Part shown: positions 7,788-16,360 of the stretch, piece after piece
Layout of the letters: every line of letters begins with the position of its first letter
How positions within the stretch are numbered: position 1 is the first letter of the stretch
Assembly (NCBI GenBank): GCA_031271815.1
Contig: JAISVA010000015.1
Coordinates: 1-40,419, forward strand
Length of the DNA: 40,419 nt
Reading direction: 5' to 3'
Source of the DNA: Prevotellaceae bacterium
GTDB taxonomy: Bacteria > Bacteroidota > Bacteroidia > Bacteroidales > Paludibacteraceae
The notes under the pieces: model-generated
The model's database searches: none
What the model was told of the DNA's origin: nothing
What the model saw: only the letters and a program-made list of their open reading frames with translations
Made by a program: the position numbers and the translations under genes

Positions 7788-9223
7788 TTTTTTCGTTGAT
7801 TGCTCTGCGTTATTTCCGTAGAGACGGGGCGTGATCCGTCTCTACATACACGATTGAGCAGAATTTCCTTTACTTTCGGGACGAGCAATTCAATATCGCC
7901 TGCGCCGATGGTTGCCAGTACTTCAAAATCATTTTCGCGGATGTATTCTTCCAAACCGGATTTGGAACAGACGCATTTTTTATCGATTGCCACCTTATCC
8001 AACAGCATCTGGGAAGTTACGCCCGGTATCGGTTTTTCCCTTGCGGGATAGATATCGAGCAGAACCAATTCATCCAGCAGTGAGAGACTTTGTGCGAATT
8101 CATCGGCAAAATCCCGTGTACGGGTATATAAATGCGGCTGGAAAATACCGCATATTTTCTTTTCTTTATAGAGCGTCCGGAGCGATTCAACGCAGGCTTT
8201 CAGCTCTTGCGGGTGATGCGCGTAATCGTCGATGAAAACCAGGTCATCCCGTTTAATATGAAAATCAAACCGCCTTTTCACACCTCCAAATGTTGCCATT
8301 GCATTCCTGATTTCATCGGGTGCGACTCCATTGAGCAACGCCAATGCCATGGCAGCAATTCCGTTTTCGATATTGATCATTACCGGTACGCCGAGCCTGA
8401 TATGCTCGATTAATTCGTCGGGTGTAACAAAATCGAAGATAATTTCGCCGTTTGCAACGCAGATATTTTGGGCATAAAAATCAGCTTCCTTATCATTTAT
8501 GGAATAGGTAAAAAGACGCACTCCATCCTGTATTTTCGGATTGACCGGCACTCCTTTCTTTAATAAAAGCGCGCCGCCGGGTTGAATCAGTGAGGTAAAT
8601 TCCTCAAATCCGGCGCGATACACCTCTTCGCTCCCGTAAATGTCCAGGTGGTCGGGATCGACTGCCGTGATTGCAGCCATATAGGGCGAGAGCGTCAGGA
8701 ACGAACGGTCATACTCATCAGCCTCAATGACTACCAGGTCGCTTTTGTCGGACAAATGCAGGTTTTTCTCGAAATTTTTGGAAATTCCACCGATGAATGC
8801 GTTGCAATCGATGTGCGAGTGGTGCAGCAGGTGCGCCGTCATCGTCGAAGTGGTGGTCTTTCCGTGGGTTCCGGCTACGCATATCGCGCGTTGGCGACGG
8901 GTAATCTCGCCAAGAACCTGCGAACGTTTCAAAACAGAGAACTTTTTCTCGATGAAATCGACTAATTCGCTCATCGTTGCCGGAACGGCAGGGGTGTAAA
9001 CAACCAGCGTATTTTCCGGATTCCGGAAGTTTTCGGGAATTAATTCCGTGTTATCTTCGTAGTGAACGTTCATCCCTTCCTGTTCCAATTGACGGGTGAG
9101 TTCGGACGAGACGCGGTCGTAGCCTGCCACTTCACAGCCTTTGGCTTTGAAATAACGGGCGAGGGCGCTCATTCCGATACCGCCGATTCCGAGGAAATAT
9201 ATGTTTTTTTTAGTTTGAAACAT
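7784..9223 (-). CDS. murC: UDP-N-acetylmuramate--L-alanine ligase MurC
   Basis: A 479-residue cytoplasmic Mur ligase adding L-alanine to UDP-MurNAc. The N-terminal UDP-binding GIGGIGMS motif (residues 12-19), the ATP loop GTHGKTTT (118-125), EADEYDRSF (168-176) and the C-terminal DDYAHHP (332-338) are all present. The family normally ends soon after the VPKVKEIL helix (about residue 455). Here about 23 more residues follow, and residues 460-469 are encoded by a 28-bp palindromic repeat (7818-7845). The gene overlaps ftsQ by 4 nt. The DUF4349 gene upstream separates it from murG, its usual neighbour. Confidence 0.95.
   Translation of the reverse strand: MFQTKKNIYFLGIGGIGMSALARYFKAKGCEVAGYDRVSSELTRQLEQEGMNVHYEDNTELIPENFRNPENTLVVYTPAVPATMSELVDFIEKKFSVLKRSQVLGEITRRQRAICVAGTHGKTTTSTMTAHLLHHSHIDCNAFIGGISKNFEKNLHLSDKSDLVVIEADEYDRSFLTLSPYMAAITAVDPDHLDIYGSEEVYRAGFEEFTSLIQPGGALLLKKGVPVNPKIQDGVRLFTYSINDKEADFYAQNICVANGEIIFDFVTPDELIEHIRLGVPVMINIENGIAAMALALLNGVAPDEIRNAMATFGGVKRRFDFHIKRDDLVFIDDYAHHPQELKACVESLRTLYKEKKICGIFQPHLYTRTRDFADEFAQSLSLLDELVLLDIYPAREKPIPGVTSQMLLDKVAIDKKCVCSKSGLEEYIRENDFEVLATIGAGDIELLVPKVKEILLNRVCRDGSRPVSTEITQSNQRKK
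7818..7845. repeat. 28-bp interspersed palindrome, copy A (inside the murC 3' end)
   Basis: Arms GTAGAGACGG (7818-7827) and CCGTCTCTAC (7836-7845) are perfect inverted copies around an 8-nt loop. A second element of the same length and outer arm (GTAGAGAC...GTCTCTAC) is at 12486-12513. This copy lies in the coding sequence of murC. Confidence 0.85.
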
Positions 9224-9245
9224 CGTTTTTAAGACCTGTTCCCAA

Positions 9246-9265
9246 TCTCCTCCAAAGGAGGGAGA
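9246..9265. repeat. Short inverted repeat between the DUF4349 gene and murC
   Basis: TCTCCTCC, AAA, GGAGGGAGA forms a stem of about 8 bp with one bulged base. It is in the 73-nt gap between the murC start (9223) and the DUF4349 stop (9297). It may be another short dispersed repeat or a processing hairpin. Confidence 0.4.
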
Positions 9266-9296
9266 GTGGAGCGTATTTCGTTATTTGTTTAATTAT

Positions 9297-10130
9297 TTAA
9301 CTGTTGTTATTCCTTTTGATTTTGAAAATGACCCAAAAGATTATGCCGCCAATCAATAATATGGACCAAACCGATAAAAGTACGAAGAAAATATCGGTGA
9401 TTAAATTCCAGCCTGAAACAATGGAAGCCCAAAGGCGGTTGAAAAAACCTATTTCCGATGTACCCGAAATAGCAGGTTTTTCCTTGTAAATTTCGATATT
9501 CAACGTACTGAAATTTACCCTGTCATCAATAAAACGCAACTTTCCTTTTGCGCTTTCTATTTCTTCTTCCATATTACGGATTTTTTCCTGCACTTCAAGC
9601 ATATCTTTTACCGTTTTTGCCTGCGCCAGAAAATCGCGGTATTTTCCCAGATATAACTCTTTGTTTTTCAATCGTATTTCGGTATCGTAATAATCTTCTG
9701 TAACATCGCTCGACGAAATGTTTTTGCTGCGGATAATTCCTATTCCGTTATCCGAAATCAAACTTATTAATGAGTCGAAATTCCGGTTCGGTACTCTGAC
9801 CGTAATCTCCATTCCTTCGCGATAGTCATAGTTGTAAAACTTTTCATCCTGGATGTATGATTTCGTCCTGTTCAAAATGCTGTCCAATTCTTTGCGCGAT
9901 TTTTGGACGTTTTCCGATTGAACGGTAATTGAACCGCTTCGAATGATTTTTTTGTCGATAACCGGCAGGTTGTTTACAGCAGAAAATGTTTCGCCGGAAG
10001 ATAAGTATCCTGCTTCAACGGCAATTTCCCCGTCTGCAACTTCAGAAAGCGCTACCCATTCCTTGCTGGCTTTCTTCGAGCATCCCAGCAATGCAATACT
10101 TGCGAAAATTAAAATAAAAACCTTTTTCAT
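9297..10130 (-). CDS. DUF4349-type lipoprotein inserted between murG and murC
   Basis: A 277-residue predicted lipoprotein: MKKVFILIFASIALLGCSKK is a lipoprotein signal with lipobox LLGC, cysteine 17. The body reads as a DUF4349-type domain: IIRSGSITVQSENVQKSRKELDSIL, then VRVPNRNFDSLI, DVTEDYYDTEIRLKNKELYLGKY, a coiled-coil-like segment (VKDMLEVQEKIRNMEEEIESAKGKLRFIDDRVNFSTLNIEIY), and one hydrophobic helix near the C-terminus followed by a basic tail (KIKRNNNS). Function unknown; it is probably anchored at both ends in the envelope. It starts 4 nt after the murG stop and is read in the same direction, so it is cotranscribed with division genes, though it is not a usual dcw member. Confidence 0.85.
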   Translation of the reverse strand: MKKVFILIFASIALLGCSKKASKEWVALSEVADGEIAVEAGYLSSGETFSAVNNLPVIDKKIIRSGSITVQSENVQKSRKELDSILNRTKSYIQDEKFYNYDYREGMEITVRVPNRNFDSLISLISDNGIGIIRSKNISSSDVTEDYYDTEIRLKNKELYLGKYRDFLAQAKTVKDMLEVQEKIRNMEEEIESAKGKLRFIDDRVNFSTLNIEIYKEKPAISGTSEIGFFNRLWASIVSGWNLITDIFFVLLSVWSILLIGGIIFWVIFKIKRNNNS

Positions 10131-10134
10131 TCTG

Positions 10135-11235
10135 CTACCTATTACTGATTTTTATGATTTCATCTGCGATAATATCTGCTGAATTCGACAGTGCGAGCGT
10201 CAATATGTTTTTCTCCAAATCGGCCAGTTTGCTGTTATCGCTTATTATATTCAAGGCGGTCATGATCAGTTTTTCCTGCGCTTCGACGTCTTTTACCAGA
10301 ACGGCTGCGTTTTTATTTACTAAAGCCATCGCATTGTGTGTTTGATGGTCTTCGGCAACATTGGGCGAAGGAACTAATATCGAAGGTTTTCCAAGCAGGC
10401 AAAGTTCGGATATGGAACTTGCCCCCGCACGCGAGATGACCAGGTCGGCAATTGCGTAGGCATAATCCATCCGTGCGATGAAATCGGTTGTCAAAAGGTT
10501 CGGATTATTCGATGAAATGGCGTTTTTTTGCGCATTTTCGAAATAAAATTTACCGGTTTGCCACAATACCTGGATGCCGGATTTTTTCAATGCCTCCAAG
10601 CCGTTGATTACGCTTTGGTTGATCGTCCGCGCGCCCAAGCTTCCGCCGATAATCAACAGCGTCTTTTTTTCCGGTGAAAATCCAAACTGCTCATAAGCCG
10701 TTTTTAATTCTTCCTGCTGAATTCTTAATTGCCTTACCGGGTTTCCCGTCAGGATGATTTTATCTTCCGGGAAGAAACGTTCCATATTGCCGTAAGCTAC
10801 ACATATTTTGGCGGCTTTTTTAGCCAGCAGCTTATTGGTTACGCCGGCATACGAATTCTGTTCCTGCAACACGGTTGGGATATGCAGTTTATTGGCGGCA
10901 TACAGGGTCGGTCCGCTTGCATAGCCGCCTACGCCGATTACGACGTCGGGACTAAATTCGCGCACGATTTTTTTCGCCATTGCAATGCTTTTGAAAAGGC
11001 GCGCTATGACTTTGAAATTTTTCAACAGGTTGCTTCTGTCGAAACCGCTCACAGGTAAACCTTTAATGGCATATCCGGCAGCGGGCACCTTCTCCATTTC
11101 CATACGTCCTTCAGCTCCTACAAAGAGGATCCCGGCATCGGGATGTTTCTTCTTCAATGCGTTTGCGATCGAAATAGCCGGAAAGATATGTCCTCCGGTT
11201 CCGCCGCCGCTGATGATAAATTTTAGCTTCTTCAT
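10135..11235 (-). CDS. murG: Lipid II synthase MurG (UDP-GlcNAc transferase)
   Basis: A 366-residue GT28 glycosyltransferase adding GlcNAc to lipid I on the cytoplasmic face of the membrane. The N-terminal GGGTGGHIFPA loop (about residues 10-20), the second domain GGSLGARTINQ, the donor-site region SRAGASSISELCLLGKPSILVPSPNVAEDHQTHNA, and the membrane-facing first domain are present. The length is as usual. It starts with an ATG overlapping the ftsW stop (ATGA, 11232-11235) and is followed 4 nt later by the DUF4349 gene rather than murC. Confidence 0.95.
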   Translation of the reverse strand: MKKLKFIISGGGTGGHIFPAISIANALKKKHPDAGILFVGAEGRMEMEKVPAAGYAIKGLPVSGFDRSNLLKNFKVIARLFKSIAMAKKIVREFSPDVVIGVGGYASGPTLYAANKLHIPTVLQEQNSYAGVTNKLLAKKAAKICVAYGNMERFFPEDKIILTGNPVRQLRIQQEELKTAYEQFGFSPEKKTLLIIGGSLGARTINQSVINGLEALKKSGIQVLWQTGKFYFENAQKNAISSNNPNLLTTDFIARMDYAYAIADLVISRAGASSISELCLLGKPSILVPSPNVAEDHQTHNAMALVNKNAAVLVKDVEAQEKLIMTALNIISDNSKLADLEKNILTLALSNSADIIADEIIKISNR

Positions 11236-12455
11236 GCCTCTTTTGTTTTAGTTTTTCCTTCCGTAATTTCCTGCTTCTGTGCCTCCTCTTTTGCATACCT
11301 GCTGACACTCAATATAATACCGAAATAGATGGCGGTAATGAGAATGGATGTTCCTCCGCGGCTAACCATCGGAAGGGGTTGCCCTGTGACGGGTGCAAGT
11401 CCTACGGCTACCGCCATATTCAGAAAGGCTTGTATTACAATCATACTCGCTAATCCCAGCACCAGCAATGCCGGAAAGGCGCTCGGACATTTATTGGCAA
11501 TAACTCCCGCTCTGAAAAGAAGTACCAGGTATAAAAACATTACGAAAATCGCCCCGAAGAACCCGGTTTCCTCAATGATGATGGCAAAGATAAAATCGGA
11601 ATATGCCTGGGGGAGAAAATCGCGCTCGATGCTGTTTCCCGGTCCCCGTCCGAATCCGTTGCTGTTTGCAATCGCGATTTTAGCGTGAGCTACCTGGTAA
11701 TTATCGTCGGTTATGACAAAATCTTTCAACCCGTTGTTCGTTTTATGGGTAAAATGGCTATCTATACGTCCGATCCAGGTTGAAAGACGGTGAAGACCCG
11801 GTATGTCTTTCGCAGTTTCTTTCGGTATAAAATGTCCGGTCAGATACAACAAAAGGCAAAAACCCGCGATGAAACCAACCGTTTTTCCCAATTTTTTCAG
11901 CGAAATACGTCCGAAAAACATCATTAGGAGTCCGACAATAAAAAGAAGCGCCGCGGTTGAAAAGTTCTCCGGGAAAATCAATATGCAGGCAATTGCAAGA
12001 ATAATCATGCTCCATTTGAAAGCATCGTCAGCCGACTGTTTTTCCTGCTGTTTCCGACCAAGCACAACGGCTAATATGATGATAACGGCTAATTTGGCTA
12101 ACTCGGAAGGTTGGAACTGAATGCCGCCGATTTCCAGCCACCGGGCGGCATTGTTGGCGCTTACTCCCATTATCAGCGTGACAATCAGCAAGGCAATGGA
12201 AACCACCGCAAGAAAAGTCCCTACTACGGGGAAAATTTTGTAGGGTATAATGTGTACAATGAGTGCAAAAACAAATCCTATGGTAAGGAAAACGATGTGC
12301 CGCCAAACAGGTGAATTGTAATCGCTCTGCTTGAAAGCAAGGGTGCTTGATGCGCTGTACATCGCTATCGCCGATAAAAAAATCAGCGCGATAAAGACTG
12401 TCCAGACAACCGCGTCTCCTTTGAAGTATTTTTGCAAAAAATCTTTCATTGTCAA
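11232..12455 (-). CDS. ftsW: SEDS-family cell division protein FtsW
   Basis: A 407-residue polytopic membrane protein of the SEDS family with about ten hydrophobic segments. Lipid II polymerase activity at the septum, with FtsI as partner, is the known family role. Seen motifs are WLEIGGIQFQPSELAKLA, the long periplasmic loop around ITDDNYQVAHAKIAIANSNGFGRGPGNS, IEETGFFGA, and PLPMVSRGGTSI. Position between murD and murG in a dcw run favours FtsW over RodA. It overlaps murG by 4 nt; a 69-nt gap holding a palindromic repeat separates it from murD. Confidence 0.94.
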   Translation of the reverse strand: MTMKDFLQKYFKGDAVVWTVFIALIFLSAIAMYSASSTLAFKQSDYNSPVWRHIVFLTIGFVFALIVHIIPYKIFPVVGTFLAVVSIALLIVTLIMGVSANNAARWLEIGGIQFQPSELAKLAVIIILAVVLGRKQQEKQSADDAFKWSMIILAIACILIFPENFSTAALLFIVGLLMMFFGRISLKKLGKTVGFIAGFCLLLYLTGHFIPKETAKDIPGLHRLSTWIGRIDSHFTHKTNNGLKDFVITDDNYQVAHAKIAIANSNGFGRGPGNSIERDFLPQAYSDFIFAIIIEETGFFGAIFVMFLYLVLLFRAGVIANKCPSAFPALLVLGLASMIVIQAFLNMAVAVGLAPVTGQPLPMVSRGGTSILITAIYFGIILSVSRYAKEEAQKQEITEGKTKTKEA

Positions 12456-12485
12456 TGAAAAAATGATGAAAATATTGAATTTGCA

Positions 12486-12513
12486 GTAGAGACCTGGCGC
12501 GCCCGGTCTCTAC
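12486..12513. repeat. 28-bp interspersed palindrome, copy B (murD-ftsW gap)
   Basis: GTAGAGACC (12486-12494) and GGTCTCTAC (12505-12513) are perfect inverted copies; GGC/GCC inside extends the stem past one mismatch. Same length and outer arm as the element at 7818-7845. Confidence 0.85.
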
Positions 12514-12524
12514 GTTTGATCAAA

Positions 12525-13904
12525 TCAGAGATTTTTGACCTGTTCCTTAAACTGGGAGCCACGGTCTTCGTAATTTTCAAAAAGATCGAAACTTGCGCAG
12601 CAAGGAGAAAGCAATACGGTATCGCCTCGCTCGGCTAACCGGAACGATTTTTCGACAGCTTCCTGCATGGATCCGGCATCAGCAATTGTATTGACTTTGC
12701 CGTCGAAGAATTCGTGCAGCGTGGTGTTATCCGCTCCCAAACAGACGACGGCGCGTACTTTTTCTTTTACCAGGTTTTCGATTTCGGTGTAGTCATTTCC
12801 TTTGTCGGTTCCGCCAAGGATCAGTATCACCGGGGTTTTTATGCATTGCAGGGCATACCAGCACGAGTTTACATTCGTTGCTTTGGAATCGTTAATGAAC
12901 GTAACGTTCCGTACTGTTGCCACATATTCCAATCGGTGCTCTACGCCGCGGAAATCGCTGAGCGACTCGCGGATAGAGGCTTTGTTTATGTCGGCAATAC
13001 AAGCCGAAATGCTTGCCGCCATTGAATTGTAAATGTTATGTTCTCCTCTCAGTGATAGTTTTTCTACCTCCATCTCAAACTTTTTGTTTTGCATTGATAT
13101 TTCTACTATTTCATTTGCTATGTAAGCAACTGTTTCTCCTTCTTTTTTCAGTGCAAAAGGGCACTTGGTTGCTTTTATCTTTCTTTTTCTCAGCTCTTCG
13201 CGGATAATGGGGTCTTCGTTCCAATAAATGAAGTAATCCCTTTCCGTCATATTCTGTAAAATCCTGAATTTGGAATCGACGTAATTCTGAAAGTTATATT
13301 CATATCTGTCCAAATGGTCGGGTGTAATGTTTAACAGGATGGCAATGTCCGCTTTAAAATCATACATTCCGTCCAGCTGAAAACTGCTCAATTCCAACAC
13401 GTAGTAATCAAAATTGTCTTCAGCCACCTGTTTAGCGAAGCTTGTTCCGACGTTTCCCGCCAATCCGACATTCAATCCGGCTTGTTTCAAAATATGATGG
13501 GTCAACATCGTGGTGGTGGTTTTTCCGTTGCTTCCGGTGATACAAATTTTCTTGGCGGTGGTGTATCTTCCTGCAAATTCAATCTCGGAAATAACCGGTA
13601 TTCCGCGTTCGCGCAATTTTTTGATAACCGGCGCCTTTTCGGGTATTCCGGGACTTTTGATCACTTCTGTTGCCGAAAGGATTTTCTCTTCCGTATGCTG
13701 TTTTTCTTCCCATGCAATGGAATGCCTGTTCAATTCGTCTTTGTAACGGTCTTTGATTTCCGACAGGTCGGATACAAAAACGTCGAAACCCTGCTTTTGA
13801 GCTAAAATGGCAGAACCCACGCCGCTTTCTCCGGCGCCGAGGACGACCAGGAGGTCTCTTGCTTTCGAGAGATTTTTAGCTGTATTTGAGTTTTTATTTT
13901 CCAT
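12525..13904 (-). CDS. murD: UDP-N-acetylmuramoylalanine--D-glutamate ligase MurD
   Basis: A 459-residue Mur ligase adding D-glutamate to UDP-MurNAc-L-Ala. The N-terminal VLGAGESGVGSAILA loop, the ATP loop GSNGKTTT (residues 124-131), LELSSFQLDGM, the NITPDHLDRY region, INDSKATNVNS and the GGTDKGNDYTE and LLSPCCASFDLFENYEDRG segments are all recognisable. Length is normal. In most Bacteroidota mraY lies just upstream; here 1.2 kb with a nuclease-like module separates them. Confidence 0.95.
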   Translation of the reverse strand: MENKNSNTAKNLSKARDLLVVLGAGESGVGSAILAQKQGFDVFVSDLSEIKDRYKDELNRHSIAWEEKQHTEEKILSATEVIKSPGIPEKAPVIKKLRERGIPVISEIEFAGRYTTAKKICITGSNGKTTTTMLTHHILKQAGLNVGLAGNVGTSFAKQVAEDNFDYYVLELSSFQLDGMYDFKADIAILLNITPDHLDRYEYNFQNYVDSKFRILQNMTERDYFIYWNEDPIIREELRKRKIKATKCPFALKKEGETVAYIANEIVEISMQNKKFEMEVEKLSLRGEHNIYNSMAASISACIADINKASIRESLSDFRGVEHRLEYVATVRNVTFINDSKATNVNSCWYALQCIKTPVILILGGTDKGNDYTEIENLVKEKVRAVVCLGADNTTLHEFFDGKVNTIADAGSMQEAVEKSFRLAERGDTVLLSPCCASFDLFENYEDRGSQFKEQVKNL

Positions 13905-13951
13905 TTTTGCTTTAAAATTCTTTTTTATCTAATGTTGCTTTCGTTTGTCAA

Positions 13952-14734
13952 TTAATTTTTAACTGCCTCAATTTTCCATATACCTGCAGCATGAGTTCTT
14001 ACGTTTTCAAGTCCATGCGGCGTGATAGCTACACATTTTGTTTTTATTTTGATTGCATTTGAAAACATATTTTTATTTTCTTCCCTCGGCTTGTAGCTTT
14101 TTTGAAATGATTCAAGTCCCCAACAGTTATTTTCAGTAGTTGTCTCAAATTCTATTTCTTTTTCTTCGCCAATTTTGAAACCAAACCAATTTTTATATAA
14201 ACCTTCGGGCTGCCATCCTTCAAACGGATTTGTTTTTTGTCTTAATGGAACAATATTTTTTCGATTCTCTTGTTGTATAGCATTTTTCTGACCAACAAAA
14301 AACGTTTTAAATTCGTCATATTTCCCACACATCAGGAAATAACAGTCTTTATTATTCCACAAATGATAATATGTAGGCCTTACAACATCATTAAACACTC
14401 GCTGGTGTTCTGTGTCATATTCTTTGCCTGTTTCACTTTTTGCTAATTTGAATTCATAAACTTTTTTCAAATTTGTATCATCTTTTTCTATTTCAGCGAG
14501 TTCTTGAATATCTTTATCAAAAATTACTAAATCAATCTTTTTACTTTTAAAAATTGGATGACGTTTTTCAAGAACAATTCTATTAATTGCTATTCCTTTT
14601 GCTGTAATAGTATCTGCTATGGGATACCTTAAACTTGCTTCGTGTATGAGTTGTTCCCGTCCAATTTTAAATTGATAGCCCAACCAATAACACACGGCAT
14701 CTACTATTGCATTGAATTTTTCGTCAATCACCAT
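13952..14734 (-). CDS. Predicted PD-(D/E)XK nuclease-like protein, unknown function
   Basis: A 260-residue protein I cannot assign to a named family. The segment SKKIDLVIFDKD (aspartate 68) followed by KKVYEFKLAKSE (glutamate 94, lysine 96) gives the strand-D...E-x-K pattern of PD-(D/E)XK enzymes; glutamate 32 lies in a suitable upstream helix, and a helix (FNDVVRPTYYHLWN) followed by a strand (YFLMCGKYD) comes after, as in that fold. The C-terminal 110 residues are unlike anything I know. No signal peptide, so cytoplasmic. The gene is visibly more AT-rich than the cell-wall genes around it and shares a direction and a 17-nt spacing with the small frameshifted gene upstream. It sits inside the dcw cluster between mraY and murD. 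Nuclease activity is inferred from spacing of residues only. Confidence 0.72.
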   Translation of the reverse strand: MVIDEKFNAIVDAVCYWLGYQFKIGREQLIHEASLRYPIADTITAKGIAINRIVLEKRHPIFKSKKIDLVIFDKDIQELAEIEKDDTNLKKVYEFKLAKSETGKEYDTEHQRVFNDVVRPTYYHLWNNKDCYFLMCGKYDEFKTFFVGQKNAIQQENRKNIVPLRQKTNPFEGWQPEGLYKNWFGFKIGEEKEIEFETTTENNCWGLESFQKSYKPREENKNMFSNAIKIKTKCVAITPHGLENVRTHAAGIWKIEAVKN

Positions 14735-14751
14735 AGATTAAACTTCACTTA

Positions 14752-15029
14752 TTAGTTTTTTGCTAATCTATTGGTATTCGGATCAAAATCTTTTTGGCTC
14801 ATATTGTTTATATCACTGAGAACTACTCGCATCCAGGGATTGTCTAAATGAGCATCTATCAATTCATAATAACCATTATCTTCAACATATATACTAACAG
14901 CATGGTCTAAAACCTTTTTAGGATCAGCGCCGCCTGTGTATATGAAAACGGCTATTTTCCCCTTCCCTTTATTTCGGGCAAATCATATTTAGCCTCGTTA
15001 ATTGTTAGTCCTGAAATTTTTTCTATCAT
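14752..15029 (-). pseudogene. Small gene in two frames: frameshifted or programmed -1 frameshift
   Basis: From ATG 15029 the frame reads 25 codons (MIEKISGLTINEAKYDLPEI, then KGRGK) and stops at TAG 14954-14952. The -1 frame is open from there for 67 codons to a TAA at 14754-14752, reading IAVFIYTGGADPKKVLDHAV and on to LDNPWMRVVLSDINNM. That second half has no usable start of its own and reads as ordinary protein, so the two halves are one 92-residue gene. The break is at G GGA AAA TAG (heptamer 14955-14961), a canonical X XXY YYZ slippery site just before the stop. Either a one-base loss in a homopolymer (mutation or assembly error) or programmed frameshifting would explain it. I do not recognise the family. 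It lies 17 nt before the nuclease-like gene. Confidence 0.66.
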
Positions 15030-15109
15030 ATTTGTTTATATTAATGATATGTAAATTAAAATATATGGTTTCGAATAATCGTTTGCCACTAACCAATGGC
15101 ATAATACTC

Positions 15110-16327
15110 TTACCGTAACTTCAACGTCACAATCGTCAGTACAGCCAGCAGCATTCCGATAATCCAAAAGCGGGCAACGATTTTCGGTTCCGGGATGCCC
15201 GATTTCTGGTAGTGATGATGTAAAGGTGACATTTTGAAAATACGCCGTCCTTCACCGTATTTCTTTTTCGTATATTTAAAATAAGAAACCTGCAATACGA
15301 CCGAAAGATTTTCAACCAGGAAAATTCCGCACAAAATCGGAATCAATAGTTCCTTGTGGATAATCATTGCAAAAACGGCAATAATCCCACCGAGCGTCAA
15401 GCTTCCGGTGTCGCCCATAAATACTTGTGCGGGATAGGAGTTGTACCACAAAAAGCCGATGGTGGCACCGACAAAAGCGCAGATAAAGACTACCAGTTCT
15501 TCCGAATGCGGTATGTACATAATGTCAAGGTATCCGGCAAATTCGACGTGACTCGAAAGGTATGCCAAAATCCCCAGGGTTGTCCCGATAATGGCGGAAG
15601 TGCCTGTTGTCAGTCCGTCAAGCCCGTCCGTCAGGTTCGCCCCGTTGGACACTGCCATTACGATGAAAATAGTAACTAATATGAAAAATATCCAGCCGCA
15701 CGTTTGCGCATATTCTCCTGCAAAGGAGAAAAGGTCGGCATAATCAAAGTTGTTGTTTTTGAAAAACGGAATGGTAGTTTTCGTTGACTTTTGGTCTTGC
15801 TTGGCATATTCCACTACTTCGGTGTTGTCGTGGCGCACCTTGGTAATATTTTCGCGGATAACCACATCATCGCTCAAATAGAGCGTTAAGCCGACGATTA
15901 ATCCGAGACCGATCTGACCGATGATTTTGAACCTGCCGTGCAATCCCTCCTTGTCTTTTTTAAACACTTTGATATAATCGTCCAAAAAGCCGATGCAGCC
16001 TAACCAAATGACGGAAATCAGCATCAGAATCAGGTAAATGTTTTCCAATCTTCCAAAGAGCAGGCACGGAATAACGATGGCAATGATGATGATGATTCCT
16101 CCCATCGTGGGTGTTCCTTTTTTGCTCATCTGTCCCTCCAGGTTGAGGTCACGGATTATCTCCCCGATCTGTTTTTTCTGCAAATGGCGGATGATTCGTT
16201 TCCCGATAATTGTGGCAATCAGCAGGGAAAAGATAAACGCAAATGCCGAACGGAACGAGATGTACTTAAACACTCCGGCTCCCGGAACATCGAATTGAGA
16301 TAAATAGTGGAATAGATAGTAAAACAT
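15110..16327 (-). CDS. mraY: Phospho-N-acetylmuramoyl-pentapeptide transferase MraY
   Basis: A 405-residue polytopic membrane enzyme making lipid I from UDP-MurNAc-pentapeptide and undecaprenyl phosphate. Motifs include KKGTPTMGG, the catalytic aspartate pair in [38 protein letters not shown] and the HHHYQKSG loop near the C-terminus. A hydrophilic insert around residues 165-205 ([20 protein letters not shown]) makes it longer than the 360-residue proteobacterial enzyme; such inserts are common in Bacteroidota. The start ATG is at 16327-16325. Confidence 0.95.
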   Translation of the reverse strand: MFYYLFHYLSQFDVPGAGVFKYISFRSAFAFIFSLLIATIIGKRIIRHLQKKQIGEIIRDLNLEGQMSKKGTPTMGGIIIIIAIVIPCLLFGRLENIYLILMLISVIWLGCIGFLDDYIKVFKKDKEGLHGRFKIIGQIGLGLIVGLTLYLSDDVVIRENITKVRHDNTEVVEYAKQDQKSTKTTIPFFKNNNFDYADLFSFAGEYAQTCGWIFFILVTIFIVMAVSNGANLTDGLDGLTTGTSAIIGTTLGILAYLSSHVEFAGYLDIMYIPHSEELVVFICAFVGATIGFLWYNSYPAQVFMGDTGSLTLGGIIAVFAMIIHKELLIPILCGIFLVENLSVVLQVSYFKYTKKKYGEGRRIFKMSPLHHHYQKSGIPEPKIVARFWIIGMLLAVLTIVTLKLR

Positions 16328-16360
16328 CTTATCAGTGATTTAGTGGTTAGTGGTTGATTT

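Noticed and set aside
14752-14955. Second half of the small frameshifted gene as an independent gene
   Set aside because: Its frame has no ATG before the conserved-looking start and is closed by a TGA just upstream, and the first half continues naturally into it.
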